Below are positions 23,186 to 33,092 of a DNA stretch of 64,000 nt, one piece after another. Where the stretch lies: contig JAHCVI010000003.1 in assembly GCA_019096155.1 (NCBI GenBank), positions 1,116,001 through 1,180,000 on the forward strand. The letters are read 5' to 3'. Source of the stretch: Staphylotrichum longicolle. Its lineage: Eukaryota > Ascomycota > Sordariomycetes > Sordariales > Chaetomiaceae. The notes under the pieces are model-generated. The model was not told where the DNA came from, did no database searches, and was given only the letters and a program-made list of their open reading frames with translations. The position numbers and the translations under genes are program-made. Position 1 is the stretch's first letter, and the number at the start of each line of letters is the position of its first letter.

Positions 23186-23680
23186 AGCTCCTTCCTAATG
23201 AGGTAAGGACTTTCTCGACTCGTGAATCCTTCTCTTCAACTACAACGCCCTACATATTTTTTGGTGGGACTCGCTTCCTCCACGCTACCCGGCACTTTCT
23301 CGACATCCCTGTGGAGAAGCGCGGGCATGGCCCCTTACGCCCCATGATCTTCCTTGCGCACAGCGTCGGTGGCATCTTTTTGGAGTATGCATTGTTGCAG
23401 GCATGGAAGACCCCGATATACCGCTCCATCAAGGAATCGCTGGGGGGAATTGTCTTTTTCGGCACGCCACAGACCTACTGCAGGAGAGCGATTTTGTGAA
23501 GCTGGGCAAGGGACGCCTCCGGGCCCTAGAAGCCGCAGCGACTGTGCACCAGTACTGGCTGGGTGCGTATCGGAGGCAGCGACCGATTGTGTCCTTGTAC
23601 GAGACTGTCCCCGTGGTAAGCTTTTTGGCAGTCCTCTCGAGTCTTGATGGCCCTGTCGGTCCGAATGTCGGAATACCTTA
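23186..23680 (+). pseudogene. Broken alpha/beta-hydrolase domain of a STAND-type or lipase-like protein
   Basis: The translation reads LLPNEVRTFSTR, then a segment ending ATRHFLDIPVEKRG, then PMIFLAHSVGGIFLEYALL and GGIVFFGTP. This is the typical N-terminal hydrolase-like domain found ahead of NB-ARC/NACHT modules or ankyrin and TPR repeats in fungi. The nucleophile elbow is AHSVGG. After FFGTP the homology continues in another frame (DLLQESDFVKLGKGRLRALE), so at least one frameshift separates the parts. No downstream NTPase domain is visible. The sequence is a fragment, not a working gene. Confidence 0.6.
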
Positions 23681-25143
23681 GGTTGCGTCCAAGCTCGAGG
23701 CTATTTTCGGGTTTCCAGAGTCTTCTGCTGGTCGGCCCCCAAAAACGCCGAGAGCGTCCTCCGGTTGATGCTCCACCAAGCCGTGACGTCTCACCCGTCT
23801 CTCCTCAGATTCGCCGCGAGGGACTGGAAACAGAGCCTCAATTGGTCAAGTTTCTTGCAGTGCTTGATTGGCTGCTGCGCCGCACCTGCTGTATTAGCCT
23901 GAACTTTTGTTGACACGGACAGCACTAACAGTAACAGAGGAAAACAGACGCCCCTTTTTGATCCCGAGACCCCCTGTTTTTGTACCCCTCCTACCCAAAA
24001 GATAAGTTTTTGAGAGAAGAGCTTGTTTTGCGGGAGGGGGGCCCGCTGTAGGAGCAGATCCTCTGCAGCTGCAGTTGCGTTCCCTGCACAATGCATCACC
24101 TCTTGAGTCTTGTGTGCACATCACATGAAGCACATGAATCTCTCTGCCTGTTCCTAAGTAACTATCTCATGACAAACCACCCAAACTATCAAATTCAGCC
24201 TAAATCTACTTTCAAGTTGGTGGAGTTTGCGTCTGGGACGTCGTCCGCCGGCTACGTCGGATACCAGAACTTTAGCGTCCGGTGAAGGGCTCAGCAGGTC
24301 TCTCGGGTCCATGTTTGCAAGGGTCAAGATCAAGCATGTTGATTGATGGTCAGGGCCAAGTATATTGGCTGATGCTGTAAGTACACGCTGCTGATCCATG
24401 TATCTTTATTGGCGGCCAGGGTTGATGCTGTTGGTTCACATGGGTCCATCAATGAGGCGCGGTAGCTGTCAGCAGTGGGAGATAATCTCCGCGGATCGGA
24501 GACGTTTCTGTGACCGCTGAAGCTCACCACAGCCGCTATTGGCAAGCCGCAGTCGAAATGAGAGATCATACACTAATATAAGCTCTTTGCTAAACTCCTT
24601 TCCGAACAAAACTGTCTTGAGGCGTTGAAGAAGTAATGAGATATAGAAAAGGTAAGGGGATTAGCGGTTAACCAAACTTAGAACTTGTTGGAAGTCCGGC
24701 GTGCTGCGCCCACTGCCAGACCGCCCACTTTCTACTGCACGCACTTTCCCGGCTACAGGTCTTGCAGTCACCTTCCTTTCTAGATAGACAGATGCATCAC
24801 CAGTTCTTCGCTAGGTACTGTTGGTCCCTGCTGCGGTTCCCAACAGAGCTCGCTTGTCATAGTACACGCGGCCGCCTCACACGGTCATTGACCAATAGGA
24901 AGTAAGCCGGTTGAGTCTATGGAGACCTCGTGGGCGTCGACGTTACATGAGACGGCTCGGGGGGCTCGTATCCAGCACAGCCCATGGACGCAATAGTGGA
25001 CGGCCTGGTTCCCAACACTGCCAACAGGTCGCAAACCGACCGTATCATGTATAGTGAGGCACAGCAGGGCCGGAAAACTGATCCCGTACTCAAAATAATA
25101 CGACACGTATGCGGCCGCAGGACAAAGATGCCTACGCCGAGCC

Positions 25144-25213
25144 ATGGCAAGGTTTTGGCCCCCAACCATGGTAAGTTTTTGGCCCCCATCTAGGGCAAGG
25201 TTTGGCCCCCATC
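25144..25213 (+). repeat. Three imperfect ~23-bp tandem units
   Basis: Each unit contains a GGCAAGG/GGTAAG element followed by TTTTGGCCCCCA. The units lie head to tail, 155 bp upstream of the secreted-protein start codon, and could be duplicated promoter sites or slippage products. Confidence 0.65.
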
Positions 25214-25267
25214 CGACGTTTATGTTTCTCACACGTCTGGAGTAGTGAGTATCTGAAGGTCAAAAAG

Positions 25268-25280
25268 AGGTATATATATC
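25268..25280 (+). promoter_or_regulatory. TATA box of the 12-Cys secreted protein gene
   Basis: A strong AGGTATATATATC element lies about 90-100 bp upstream of the ATG at 25369, a suitable distance for a core promoter with a short 5' UTR. Confidence 0.55.
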
Positions 25281-25368
25281 TAGGTTTTCCCACCAGACTT
25301 CGAGTGGTTCATCACACCGAACAATCAGAAACCCCTAAGATCCTCTCTTCGACTAGACTTCTCTCATC

Positions 25369-26006
25369 ATGCAGTTCAACGCCCTCCTCATCGCCTCTCT
25401 TCTCAGCCCCTCGTTGGCCGCTGTCCTCTCCAAGGATGATGTCCTCGTCAAGGATGCCGTCCAAGCTGCGGCGGCCGCGAAGTGCTACAGCGGACCTTCG
25501 GGCTATGGACATAGCAACGAGCTCGCCGATTGCATCCAGCAGATGGCCGATCACCGTAAGTGGCAACATGGCCTGCCTCTCCGTTCCGCCTATTATACAG
25601 TTGATGGTAGCTAATTCAGGAGTCGATGTCTAGCCGGTTGGGGAGAATGGAGTTGCGGCGGCAGAAAGTTCGCGCTAGGCGGGAGCAGGTGGAACAGCCC
25701 TGCAGACTGCGTCGGCGGATGCCTGCCTTGCCTGCGAGGTGCCGCCTCGATGGGCCTGAATTGGTCAAAGTGCGATCAGGAAGCCGGCGTCAGTGCCCGT
25801 AAGTCAACTATCCTAGAAAATTGCAGCCCCGGCGAGGTTCAGAGCGTGTGGCTGCAAGCCCGCTTCCGAAACGTCGCCCATTCGCATCAAAAGCCTCCTG
25901 TTTTTAGGTGATGCTGACGACGGATCTTGCAGACTGTTGGGTCGGATGGTGCCAACCGGGCTTCCATTTCTGCGGGAACTCGGATGGTTCGTGCTGCGCC
26001 GACTGA
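25369..26006 (+). CDS. Small secreted cysteine-rich protein (12 Cys)
   Basis: Three exons, 25369-25555, 25634-25798 and 25933-26006, give 141 residues. The first 18 residues, MQFNALLIASLLSPSLAA, form a clear signal peptide. The mature part holds 12 cysteines, beginning CYSGPSGYG, with dense clusters DCVGGCLPC and CWVGWC and the end DGSCCAD. Tandem Gly/Trp/Cys motifs suggest a compact disulfide-bonded fold. The acceptor at 25633 is the only nearby one that avoids immediate stops. The acceptor at 25932 keeps the Cys pattern, while a closer alternative loses it. No known family is recognised; it could be an effector, antimicrobial or cell-wall protein. A TATA box lies ~95 bp upstream. Confidence 0.78.
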
Positions 26007-27134
26007 ACGGCTTCAGTGGGGTGGAAAGGAGACGGGACTTTGGAGTTTTCGCTTCCAGTCGCCCCTAACGGCCCTAGCCAGGACATTCTTCTTTTCGATC
26101 CAGACTTTGCCTTCCTGGGAGGCAAGGCTGTGCATGTTATTTCCTTTCTTGAATACGTCTTGTTGCGTTCGAGGCTTGTATAGCCCCATAGGCCCTAAAA
26201 TTGATCTACGAGCTCTGAACTCGAGGCTTAGTAGCTTATTTAGCAGCCCAGTGCTTATTCCAGTGATGAATGCTCAGTTCTTAAATGGAAGTCAGGGCTC
26301 CGGTGTCTCTTCAAGAGCCAGAGTTCTGTTGGTCACTTACACGATGTGACTATATAATGGGCGTGATATGGCCGAGGGGCCTTATGAAGCGCGCCAACAG
26401 TTGCCCGTCCCGCCCTCCACCCTCTTCGGTGAGGGCCGCGTACTCATGTACGTACATACCAAAGTGGAATGAGAAGTGGGAGCCTCCAGGCGATGGGTTT
26501 GACTTTGCATATGGCCTCACCGCGTTTGAGATGCCCAGCTTCCTCGGTTTCTAGGTCTACACCTTTCTCGCGGGCGCAGCAACCGCCGTTTTTTGGGCAC
26601 TTTGACTCACGATGGACATCCGGCGGGTCTGCAAAATGCCTCGGTTGCAGCGGTGGTATTTGTTGCGTTGTGGGTGGCATGGCTGCGGAGTTTTCGGGAC
26701 AATAGCTGGAACAGCTTCGAGAAGTGTCGAGCTCCAGGAAAGCTTCGATTTGCAGAGATGTTTGTTAGGGCGCCAAGGACACAGGGAACTGTCTACAGAG
26801 CGTCACTCAACACGCGCAACTTGGGAATGTAGGAGAAGCCGCTAGCTTCACGTCGGAGAGACGAGCGCTTGCGGCGCGCTTCCGAGACGTTGTTTCCTAC
26901 TTCAGCACTTGGGATGGCCATGTTGGCCTGGGACCACCCGAGGTGGGATCGATGTTGATCTTGTGGCTTCCATTCTTTTCTTGAAACTGCCATCGGCAAG
27001 AAAGGGCAGCATAGGTAGCCAAATCCACAACATGTCACCGCTACCTGTCCGTGAAGAGTCCTCTTTTTTCCTTTTTTTTTTTCCTCTTTTCTTTTAAGCT
27101 TGTCCTCAACTAAGTAACATCTGCCGGTGATCCC
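26007..27134. other. Intergenic between convergent secreted-protein genes
   Basis: No supported gene. A pyrimidine-rich tract with long T-runs at 27062-27096 precedes the 3' end of the neighbouring minus-strand gene. Short open frames here have no recognisable content. Confidence 0.5.
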
Positions 27135-27531
27135 TTACTCTGGGCAAATGACAGTACGGCATTCAAAGCGTCCATCCCCGCCACAGCAGCCTCCAAACCC
27201 AGCCTCGGCGGTATCAAAAGGAATGCCACGGCAATATTGGGCCTGTCAGGGGAGAAAAACAGGTCAGTCACAAGCCGAATGCAAATGAATACGTGCGGGT
27301 CTGGGCACGGTGCGAGGGGGGGTTAGATTGACATACAGGGTTGTCCAACGAGCCCCTATTAGGAGCGCAGCAACGCTGGGTATCCGGCCAGGACCGAGTC
27401 CTATCCTCAGCCAAGCAAGTGCAGTCGACCGTACATTGCTGGCGGGCGACGAGAACGCCGGTGCCAGGGGCTTGCGGAGCAGCAGCCACAAAGGCCGCGA
27501 AGGACAGGGCAAGAGTGACGATGAATCGCAT
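27135..27531 (-). CDS. Small secreted cysteine-rich protein (10 Cys)
   Basis: Two exons, 27531-27337 and 27242-27135, flank a 94-bp phase-0 intron (GTATGT donor) and encode 100 residues. MRFIVTLALSFAAFVAAAPQ is a signal peptide with an Ala-rich cleavage site. A possible Kex2-like dibasic site is absent, but VLVARQQ follows. The mature region has 10 cysteines in pairs and singles: QQCTVDCTC, QRCC, YC, GCC, EC and IC close to the C-terminus (TVICPE). Without splicing the frame would run into a longer tail lacking Cys, so the spliced model is preferred. No family is recognised. It faces the 12-Cys gene tail to tail, 1.1 kb away. A TATAAA lies upstream at 27649-27654. Confidence 0.75.
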
Positions 27532-27648
27532 TGTGGTCGCGCTTGCGGAGTGATTCAACAAGTGAGATGGGTTATTGATGAAGACGATGAGTTGATTCGA
27601 TGGTGGATGATGTCGTTAAAAGGACCGCAGTGGGAGATGCCCGTCACA

Positions 27649-27654
27649 TTTATA
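27649..27654 (-). promoter_or_regulatory. TATA box of the 10-Cys secreted protein gene
   Basis: TATAAA on the minus strand lies 118 bp upstream of the start codon at 27531. Confidence 0.45.
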
Positions 27655-28450
27655 TCCAACACTCAGGTTTCGAGTGGCAACTGCCGTTGGTCTTATTGAA
27701 GTCCGGCATTTGGCATGAAGCTGAGAAGGGCCGATGACAACATTGAAACGCGGGGATCACAATCCCTCGCAACATCTAAAGACTCTGGTTAAGGGATATT
27801 GCCATGCTTTTCTTGACAGACAAGATTATCTGGGCTGCGTGGCGTTCCCGTTTGATAATGAGATTGGCGAGTCCCAACTATCACAAGGGTGTTCTCTGGG
27901 ACAATGTCACCAACCTCGTGGTCAGCTGTTTCAGGCATTGCAGCTGTGCCGCTGAATACCAGCAAAGCAAGCAACGAAACTGCTGTCTGGCCAACCATCA
28001 GCCAAATCAAAACCGAAGTCTCGGACTTGACCCTCCCGGAAAGGCGAAGTTAGTGGTTCAAACTATTCCGTACATACCATGATGTTCGAAAATGATACCT
28101 GGATATCGGTCGTAAACTTGAGGTGCCATCATGCGTTAGAAGGATTTGTTCCCTGCAAACCTGCCGGCAGTTGGATTTCACGCTGTCGCAAAACTCGCTG
28201 GGTCCTAGGCAAAAGCTACAGGCAATCCAGGGTGGGGACTCACATTCACAGTTTGGTCAAGCTGAACAATGGAAGGTATCAGGTAATGATTGAGGCAAAC
28301 ATTTTCCAGTTACTACAGTCTCTGGCGCACCTAAGAGACAACTAGGTGATGCTCACTTATTTACAGGGGAACCCTGAGCTTAGAACAACAAAGCAGGCTG
28401 CGGAAAGTCATGGGCACATAATGCGGTGTTAATTGACACGCTTCGGGCTC

Positions 28451-28489
28451 GCACAATCCATGCACAATCCATGCACAATCCATGCACAA
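28451..28489 (+). repeat. 11-bp tandem repeat, 3.5 copies
   Basis: GCACAATCCAT is repeated three times perfectly with a partial fourth copy. The perfect identity suggests recent slippage. Confidence 0.85.
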
Positions 28490-28668
28490 CCACCCGCATC
28501 GTGCCCGTAAAATATGTGCAGAGAATCCAAGCCAAGTATAGACACGAATCGAAGCTTCCCCAAACCCGCCCACACACCATCCTTCAAATCTCGGTCATCA
28601 TCGTGAAGCCTTGCCCACATCCAAGCTCTGTAACGCTTTACCGGGGGGAGGCAGAGGTTGCCCATACC

Positions 28669-29757
28669 TTAGCAAGTGAACACCGCCGGGCCAGGAATCG
28701 TATAAGTTGTCGCTACTCCCTGTCAGAACCTCACCCACAACCTAATCTTCCGAACACCTGGAACAAGACTCACCCTTGTAAGCATCATACGTAATCCCGG
28801 CATCCGTGCCCTTGTACGCGCCTGGCAGCGCCACCAGTGAGCTGGGGACCTTGGATCCGCTGCCCGTGACGTTCAGTTGGTGGCAGCCCGGGTAGAACTG
28901 CGCGCCGGGGTAGGTCCAGGCCGCGTGCAGGGCGATGATCTCGTGGCGGACGAGGTAGAAGCCCTTCTTGAGGCACGAGGGGATGGTGTAGGTGTACGAG
29001 GTGGGGGCCTTCATCAGGGGAGTCTGTGCAGGAGAGAAAAGGGGTGGTTAGTGGATGCGGGAAAAACGAAGCGCAAGGGGAGGGGGAGGACAAACGGTAG
29101 CCCAGGTGTTAGAGGTGCCCACACGGCCGCCCTCCTTGATCTTAAACCAAACAGCGCTGGGAAGGAGTCAGTGAGTCTGTAGGGTTGTGTGTGAGGCAAG
29201 AGTGCAGGGCGCTCACGAAGTGCCCGGCGACCAGTCCTGGCAGCCAGTGTCGGGGCAGCGCGCCATGTAAGTGATGAGCGGGCCGACGTGGGAGTCGGGC
29301 CAGAGGGTCCAGCGCAGGGTCACGTCCGAGCCGGCAGCGGCAGCGGCGTGGAGCGGGGCGGGCGCGGAACCGGCATTGCACTGCACGTCGATCGATGTTG
29401 CGTCCTCGACGGGGCCGTTGCCCGGGATGGAGCGGGAGATTCTGGCGGGCTGACACTGATTGTTAGTAATCTGAGGCTCTTTACATTGAATCTTGAGATG
29501 AAGTGAGGTATTACCTTGTTGTTGCCCATGTATGGGTCCATGTAGGGCTACATGCGTGTGAGTGATTGCGGGGACGGGATCAGCCGCTTGGTAGCGAGCG
29601 CACCTGGTAGAACTACACGGTCTGTTAATATCGGGCTGCATGAAACAGACGCAAATCAGCTCACCTGGTAGAACTGGCCGCCGATGGTGGCGTTGTCGAC
29701 ATAGCCGTGGGCGGCGACGAGGCCCACGGCCGCAAGGAGGGTTGCGAAGCTCTTCAT
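28669..29757 (-). CDS. AA9 lytic polysaccharide monooxygenase (former GH61)
   Basis: Seven exons (29757-29665, 29612-29604, 29547-29515, 29449-29217, 29156-29096, 29023-28774, 28712-28669) give 240 residues. The enzyme is secreted and oxidatively cleaves cellulose or related glucans using a copper centre. Signal peptide MKSFATLLAAVGLVAA ends at the copper-binding N-terminal histidine (His17, HGYVDNATIGG). The second brace histidine is in WPDSHVGPLITYMA, and the axial Tyr region is AQFYPGCHQL. ISRSIPGNGPVED and VWFKIKEGG are family hallmarks. Exon 2 is only 9 nt (Phe-Tyr-Gln) and yields GGQFYQFYQPYMDPY; flanking introns are 52 and 56 bp. The tail TYTIPGPAVFTC ends the protein without a CBM1. 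A TATA element lies ~100 bp upstream. Confidence 0.9.
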
Positions 29758-30849
29758 TTTGTTGAGGTCAACTACGACTTTGTGTAAGGCACCGAGGTCT
29801 AGATGATGAGCTCTTCTCTGCTTTTTCCTGCGAACCTGAGGTTCAGAGCAAGTCTATACTTATACTCGCTCGCCTAGAAAAAAGTCCCCGCAAAGCGCTC
29901 CCCTCGTCCCGAAGTACCGAATTCGTCCTCCACAAACTCGTCACGGCGAGTCTTTCCTTGGCCCAGGACTGTGGACTGGTGGCCGCGCCTGGTTCGGGAG
30001 ACTTGGCCGATGCCCGCCGGTGAAGTTTACTGCAACGGGAAACATGGCAAGGTTCGGAGCCACGAGGGCGCGTCTGGGGAAGATCAGCAGCTTGGCGATG
30101 TCGCAGCATGCTGTTGTAACCGCGGGGGTGGAGCCATCCACAACCCGGTTTCACCGTTTCAGTGTGCAGTCGGGGAGCCGCACTAGACGCCATGGGGCAT
30201 CTTGTTCCGAGCAGCGTTGAAGTCGCTAGGGTGGTCGTGCAATGGCCCACCAATTGAGGCATTCCAAGAGTTGACCAAGACGTGGCAATAAACTTCGGAT
30301 CGAGAATGACCATACAAGTGACCTGTACTTGGCAAATGAGGAGACAGTGGTTGGGAGGAAAACAAATCAAGACTGACAAGCTCCCCGGCCCCGCCAGTGA
30401 GACCACCTGACCACCTACTTTTACATAGAGCGATGTCCGATTGTTGTCAGGCCGGCTTGGACATGGAAACGAACGCCTGTCACAAGCTCCGGGTCTTCTT
30501 GAACAAGCGCTAAAATCCCAGGCAACATCCACGGACTCTAGGCACATGGGCGATACAAGGTGACAAAGGTCATGAAAGGTCGTAGGCTTTTGCTGTCGGC
30601 ACATTGAGTTTGACAGTTGCCAGTCACCAGTGGAATTTTTTGCGGACTTTTACCAAACACGTTCTTTCGTTCTCAGTCAAATTACACACCCAATCTCACC
30701 ATGAGACCCTCCCGTCTGCTCTGAACCCTTTTTGCAGCCTACCTCACTACCGTCGTGAGATAATCTCATTCCCTCTGCACCGCATGGCCAAGTGCTGCGA
30801 GGTAACGAAATTTCGTCTACGCGGTGCGACACACGGTGGAGGGCCATTG
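29758..30849. other. Promoter side of the AA9 gene; no other gene supported
   Basis: A 253-codon minus-strand open frame (29843-30604) covers much of this stretch. It lacks family resemblance, ends inside the AA9 promoter and has an odd composition, so it is not called a gene. Nothing else was recognised. Confidence 0.4.
29854..29864 (-). promoter_or_regulatory. TATA element of the AA9 gene
   Basis: TATAAGTATAG on the minus strand lies about 100 bp upstream of the start codon, in a normal core-promoter position. Confidence 0.5.
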
Positions 30850-31370
30850 CAGGACGCCCCGTAAACGAGGACAGTTGCCTTGGAGCCGTTGTCGCCCGCC
30901 GCCGCGGGCTGGAGCGGGTAGCCGGGCACGTCCATGACCTTGAAGAGTGCGAGGGCGGCCGTCATGGCGCCATGTTCATGCTCGCTGCTTCCTCAAAGCT
31001 GACGTTGTTGGGAATTCTGAGCAGATCAGCCGCGTGGCAGCCCACAAGCTCGGCAAAAGGCGCCCAAAGTGGGCTCCAGGGGGTTCATGCCCATCAACAC
31101 TCCGCAGACACGACCGCCGACCTGGAAACCATACTGCGCGGCGTCTGGGCCTACTTTCTCGACGATCCCGGCAAAGTCGCTGCCTAGAATAGCGCCAGGG
31201 GTTACAAACGGGCCAACCATCTTTGTGTCGACGGGGTTGACGGCCACAGCTTTTGCGCGTACGAGCACAATATCACCAGTCCTTTCTGCTATCGGAGCTC
31301 GAGTCGAGAGTATGACATTGCCGCTGTTGCTTCCCACGATGGCTGTCTGAGTTTCCAAGGGTTGGGGCAT
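30850..31370 (-). pseudogene. Decayed trans-acting enoyl reductase (zinc-less MDR), truncated
   Basis: The N-terminal half of a medium-chain reductase of the kind that works in trans with polyketide synthases (LovC/ApdC-like) is readable. From the ATG at 31370 come AVAVNPVDTKMVGPFVTPGA and LGSDFAGIVEKVGPDA, then GMNPLEPTLGAF. The reading then slips at a T-run (31055-31058) into the next frame, where it continues as AELVGCHAADLLRIPNN and VSFEEAASMNMAP, hits TGA at 30962-30964, and slips again to TAALALFKVMDVPGYPLQP and VLVYGAS. Homology ends at about 30850; the cofactor-binding half is missing. Two frameshifts plus truncation make this a pseudogene. It is divergent from the Diels-Alderase relic, 458 bp away. 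Confidence 0.75.
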
Positions 31371-31827
31371 GGTGCTGCTGCCGTATTACGGAATCGCCTT
31401 GGGGCGTGCTTCAACAAGGACAGGGTAAGGGCGGTCTGAACGCCAAAATGTTGAATGTATTGTCTCTCCCGGGAGACTTGACGACAAGCCGTCTTTTCCG
31501 TGACAAAAGTTGGCTAATACCTGATTGGGCGCTCTACATGCTGAAGGTACTCGAGGGCATGGTCTTTCTGACTGGCAGCCGAAACACCCCGATGCATGCA
31601 TGATGCAAGCACATTCCCAATCAACGTGTTAGACAATGGCTTCCCAGCAGTGAGACTTGGCTTTTCTCTATGCTCGCCGGAATTCCGGGAGAAACCGAGC
31701 AATGCCGATTCCGAACACTACAATATCTGTGCTGTTTGATGCACCTCCCGTGGCGCGCTCGCATCGCGAAACCTACCCGCCGTTTGCCCCCCTTCCTGAC
31801 TGAAACTCCTTCCTGTCGGCAGACTCG
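31371..31827. other. Divergent spacer between two cluster relics
   Basis: This would have been the bidirectional promoter of the trans-enoyl reductase and Diels-Alderase genes. No motif of a Zn2Cys6 site stands out beyond scattered CGG triplets. No coding sequence was seen. Confidence 0.5.
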
Positions 31828-33092
31828 ATGTCGAGTAGCCGTGTCTCGTACTTCGACCTCGAGGATGACTCAGTGGTCCCTGGCCCCGTGTCGCCCACCC
31901 CATTCGATGCAAACGCCGGTAATCTGTTCCCCAAATATCCCGATCTGCTGAGCGTCACCGCTTTGGAGCTTTGGTTTTTCGACGGCCTCAGCGGCGACGG
32001 CAATACAGCCTTCACTACTTCGTTCTTCCGGGATGCCCGCGGGATCAAGAACGGTGGCTGGGGCCTGCAAGTCTTGGCTATGTGGCCCGACGGATCCACG
32101 TGGAGAGACGAGTTTCACTTTTGCGAGTCGGTTGTGACGGCGGACGGCGGTCCGCTCGATGGCTCCGTCCAGGACCGTGTGGAAGGGGTCTGGAGAAACC
32201 ATGACAACAACTCCAGCGCGAGCTTCACGGCCGAGCCACAGCTCGCAGCGGTCACCATCAGATTCAACATCAAGCAGCGTGTCGAGGGCACCGTGGTTTT
32301 GAAAGCCTTGGATGGCAACCGTCAAGGCCTTCCGTCGTCGGAAGCCGCCGCTATCCTCTGCCCCGATACGTACTACATGCGTCCTATCAGCCTCGCCGAT
32401 GCCAGGGTCGACCTCGTTTTCCATGATGTTGAAATGAGCAACGGCTCCACCGATGTTGTTCGTGACTTCAAGTTCGTCTCGGGTCGAGGCGGTATGGACC
32501 GGTGCTGGACACCCTGGTCTTGGGCGCAGCTTCTGTCCGAGTCATACTATCTCAGAGCCAATGTCGGGCCCTACGACATGCAAGTGATGCGAACCATCAC
32601 GCCAGAAGCGTATGGACGGAAGCTGCACGCGACTGCTCGGCTGTGGAAGAACCGGAAGCTAGTCTGCGCGGCGCAGCGAGTCACTGATCTGCGGGACTTG
32701 ACTGGCGGAGCCCTTAACGAAGATGTTATTGCCATCGAAAAGGTGCACGCCCCCGAAAGTCCGATACGGCTGTGACGGGTGGCTTCCGTGATAAGAACGT
32801 CGGCTACACCATCCATTTCATCAAAGGCAATGGATCAGGGACCGGTTAACAATCTTCCTATGACGGGTTACGATGGCGTTTCGAGGTGCGCCACACTCGA
32901 CAGTGGTGGAACATTGCAACCAGTCCGCCGGGCTCCAAGGCTACGGGAAACTCGGGCTTTCTAGGAAGTGTTGTGGGTGGAGCGCAGGGTGAGGTCTGGC
33001 CTCCGGGAGCAGGACTCGGCGGTGCTCGAGCTCCCTGGCATGGTGGGATCTTAGTGGATCAATCGCGAGAAATCTTCTGCTCGGGATATTGA
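31828..33092 (+). pseudogene. Decayed decalin-forming Diels-Alderase (Fsa2/CghA/MycB-like)
   Basis: The first 315 codons are open and match the intramolecular Diels-Alderase family that builds the trans-decalin of equisetin-type tetramates: GNLFPKYPDLL, ALELWFFDGLSGDGN, GIKNGGWGLQVLAMWPDG, YYMRPISLADA, GGMDRCWTPWSWAQLLSES, YYLRANVGPYDMQVMR. The frame then reaches TGA at 32773. The homologous continuation, AVTGGFRDKNVGYTIHF, is shifted by one base at about 32755-32772. In that new frame an in-frame TAA at 32850-32852 follows GNGSGTG. Beyond it homology resumes with RWRFEVRHTRQWWNIATSPP and GSKATGNSGF, and ends at TGA 33090. One frameshift plus one nonsense codon disable the gene. Confidence 0.82.

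Larger units (their letters stand above)
23681..25368. other. Gene-poor region with possible LTR remnant and promoter of secreted-protein gene
   Basis: No coding gene is supported. Around 24480-24540 lies GGAGATAATCTCCGCGGATCGGAG, split here as GGAGATAATCTCC and GCGGATCGGAG, in a tract reminiscent of copia-type LTR remnants; this is weak. Three imperfect ~23-bp tandem units occur at 25144-25213, and a TATA element sits at 25268-25280. Confidence 0.4.
27532..28668. other. Intergenic with 11-bp tandem repeat
   Basis: No coding gene is supported apart from the promoter of the minus-strand gene on the left. Tandem 11-bp units occur at 28451-28489. Confidence 0.5.

Noticed and set aside
28451..28489. 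CRISPR-like repeat array
   Set aside because: The 11-bp units are directly adjacent with no spacers, and the organism is a fungus; it is a plain tandem repeat.
29843..30604. 253-codon minus-strand open frame upstream of the AA9 gene
   Set aside because: It has no family-like motif, no sensible start context and overlaps the AA9 promoter; composition does not resemble the real genes nearby.
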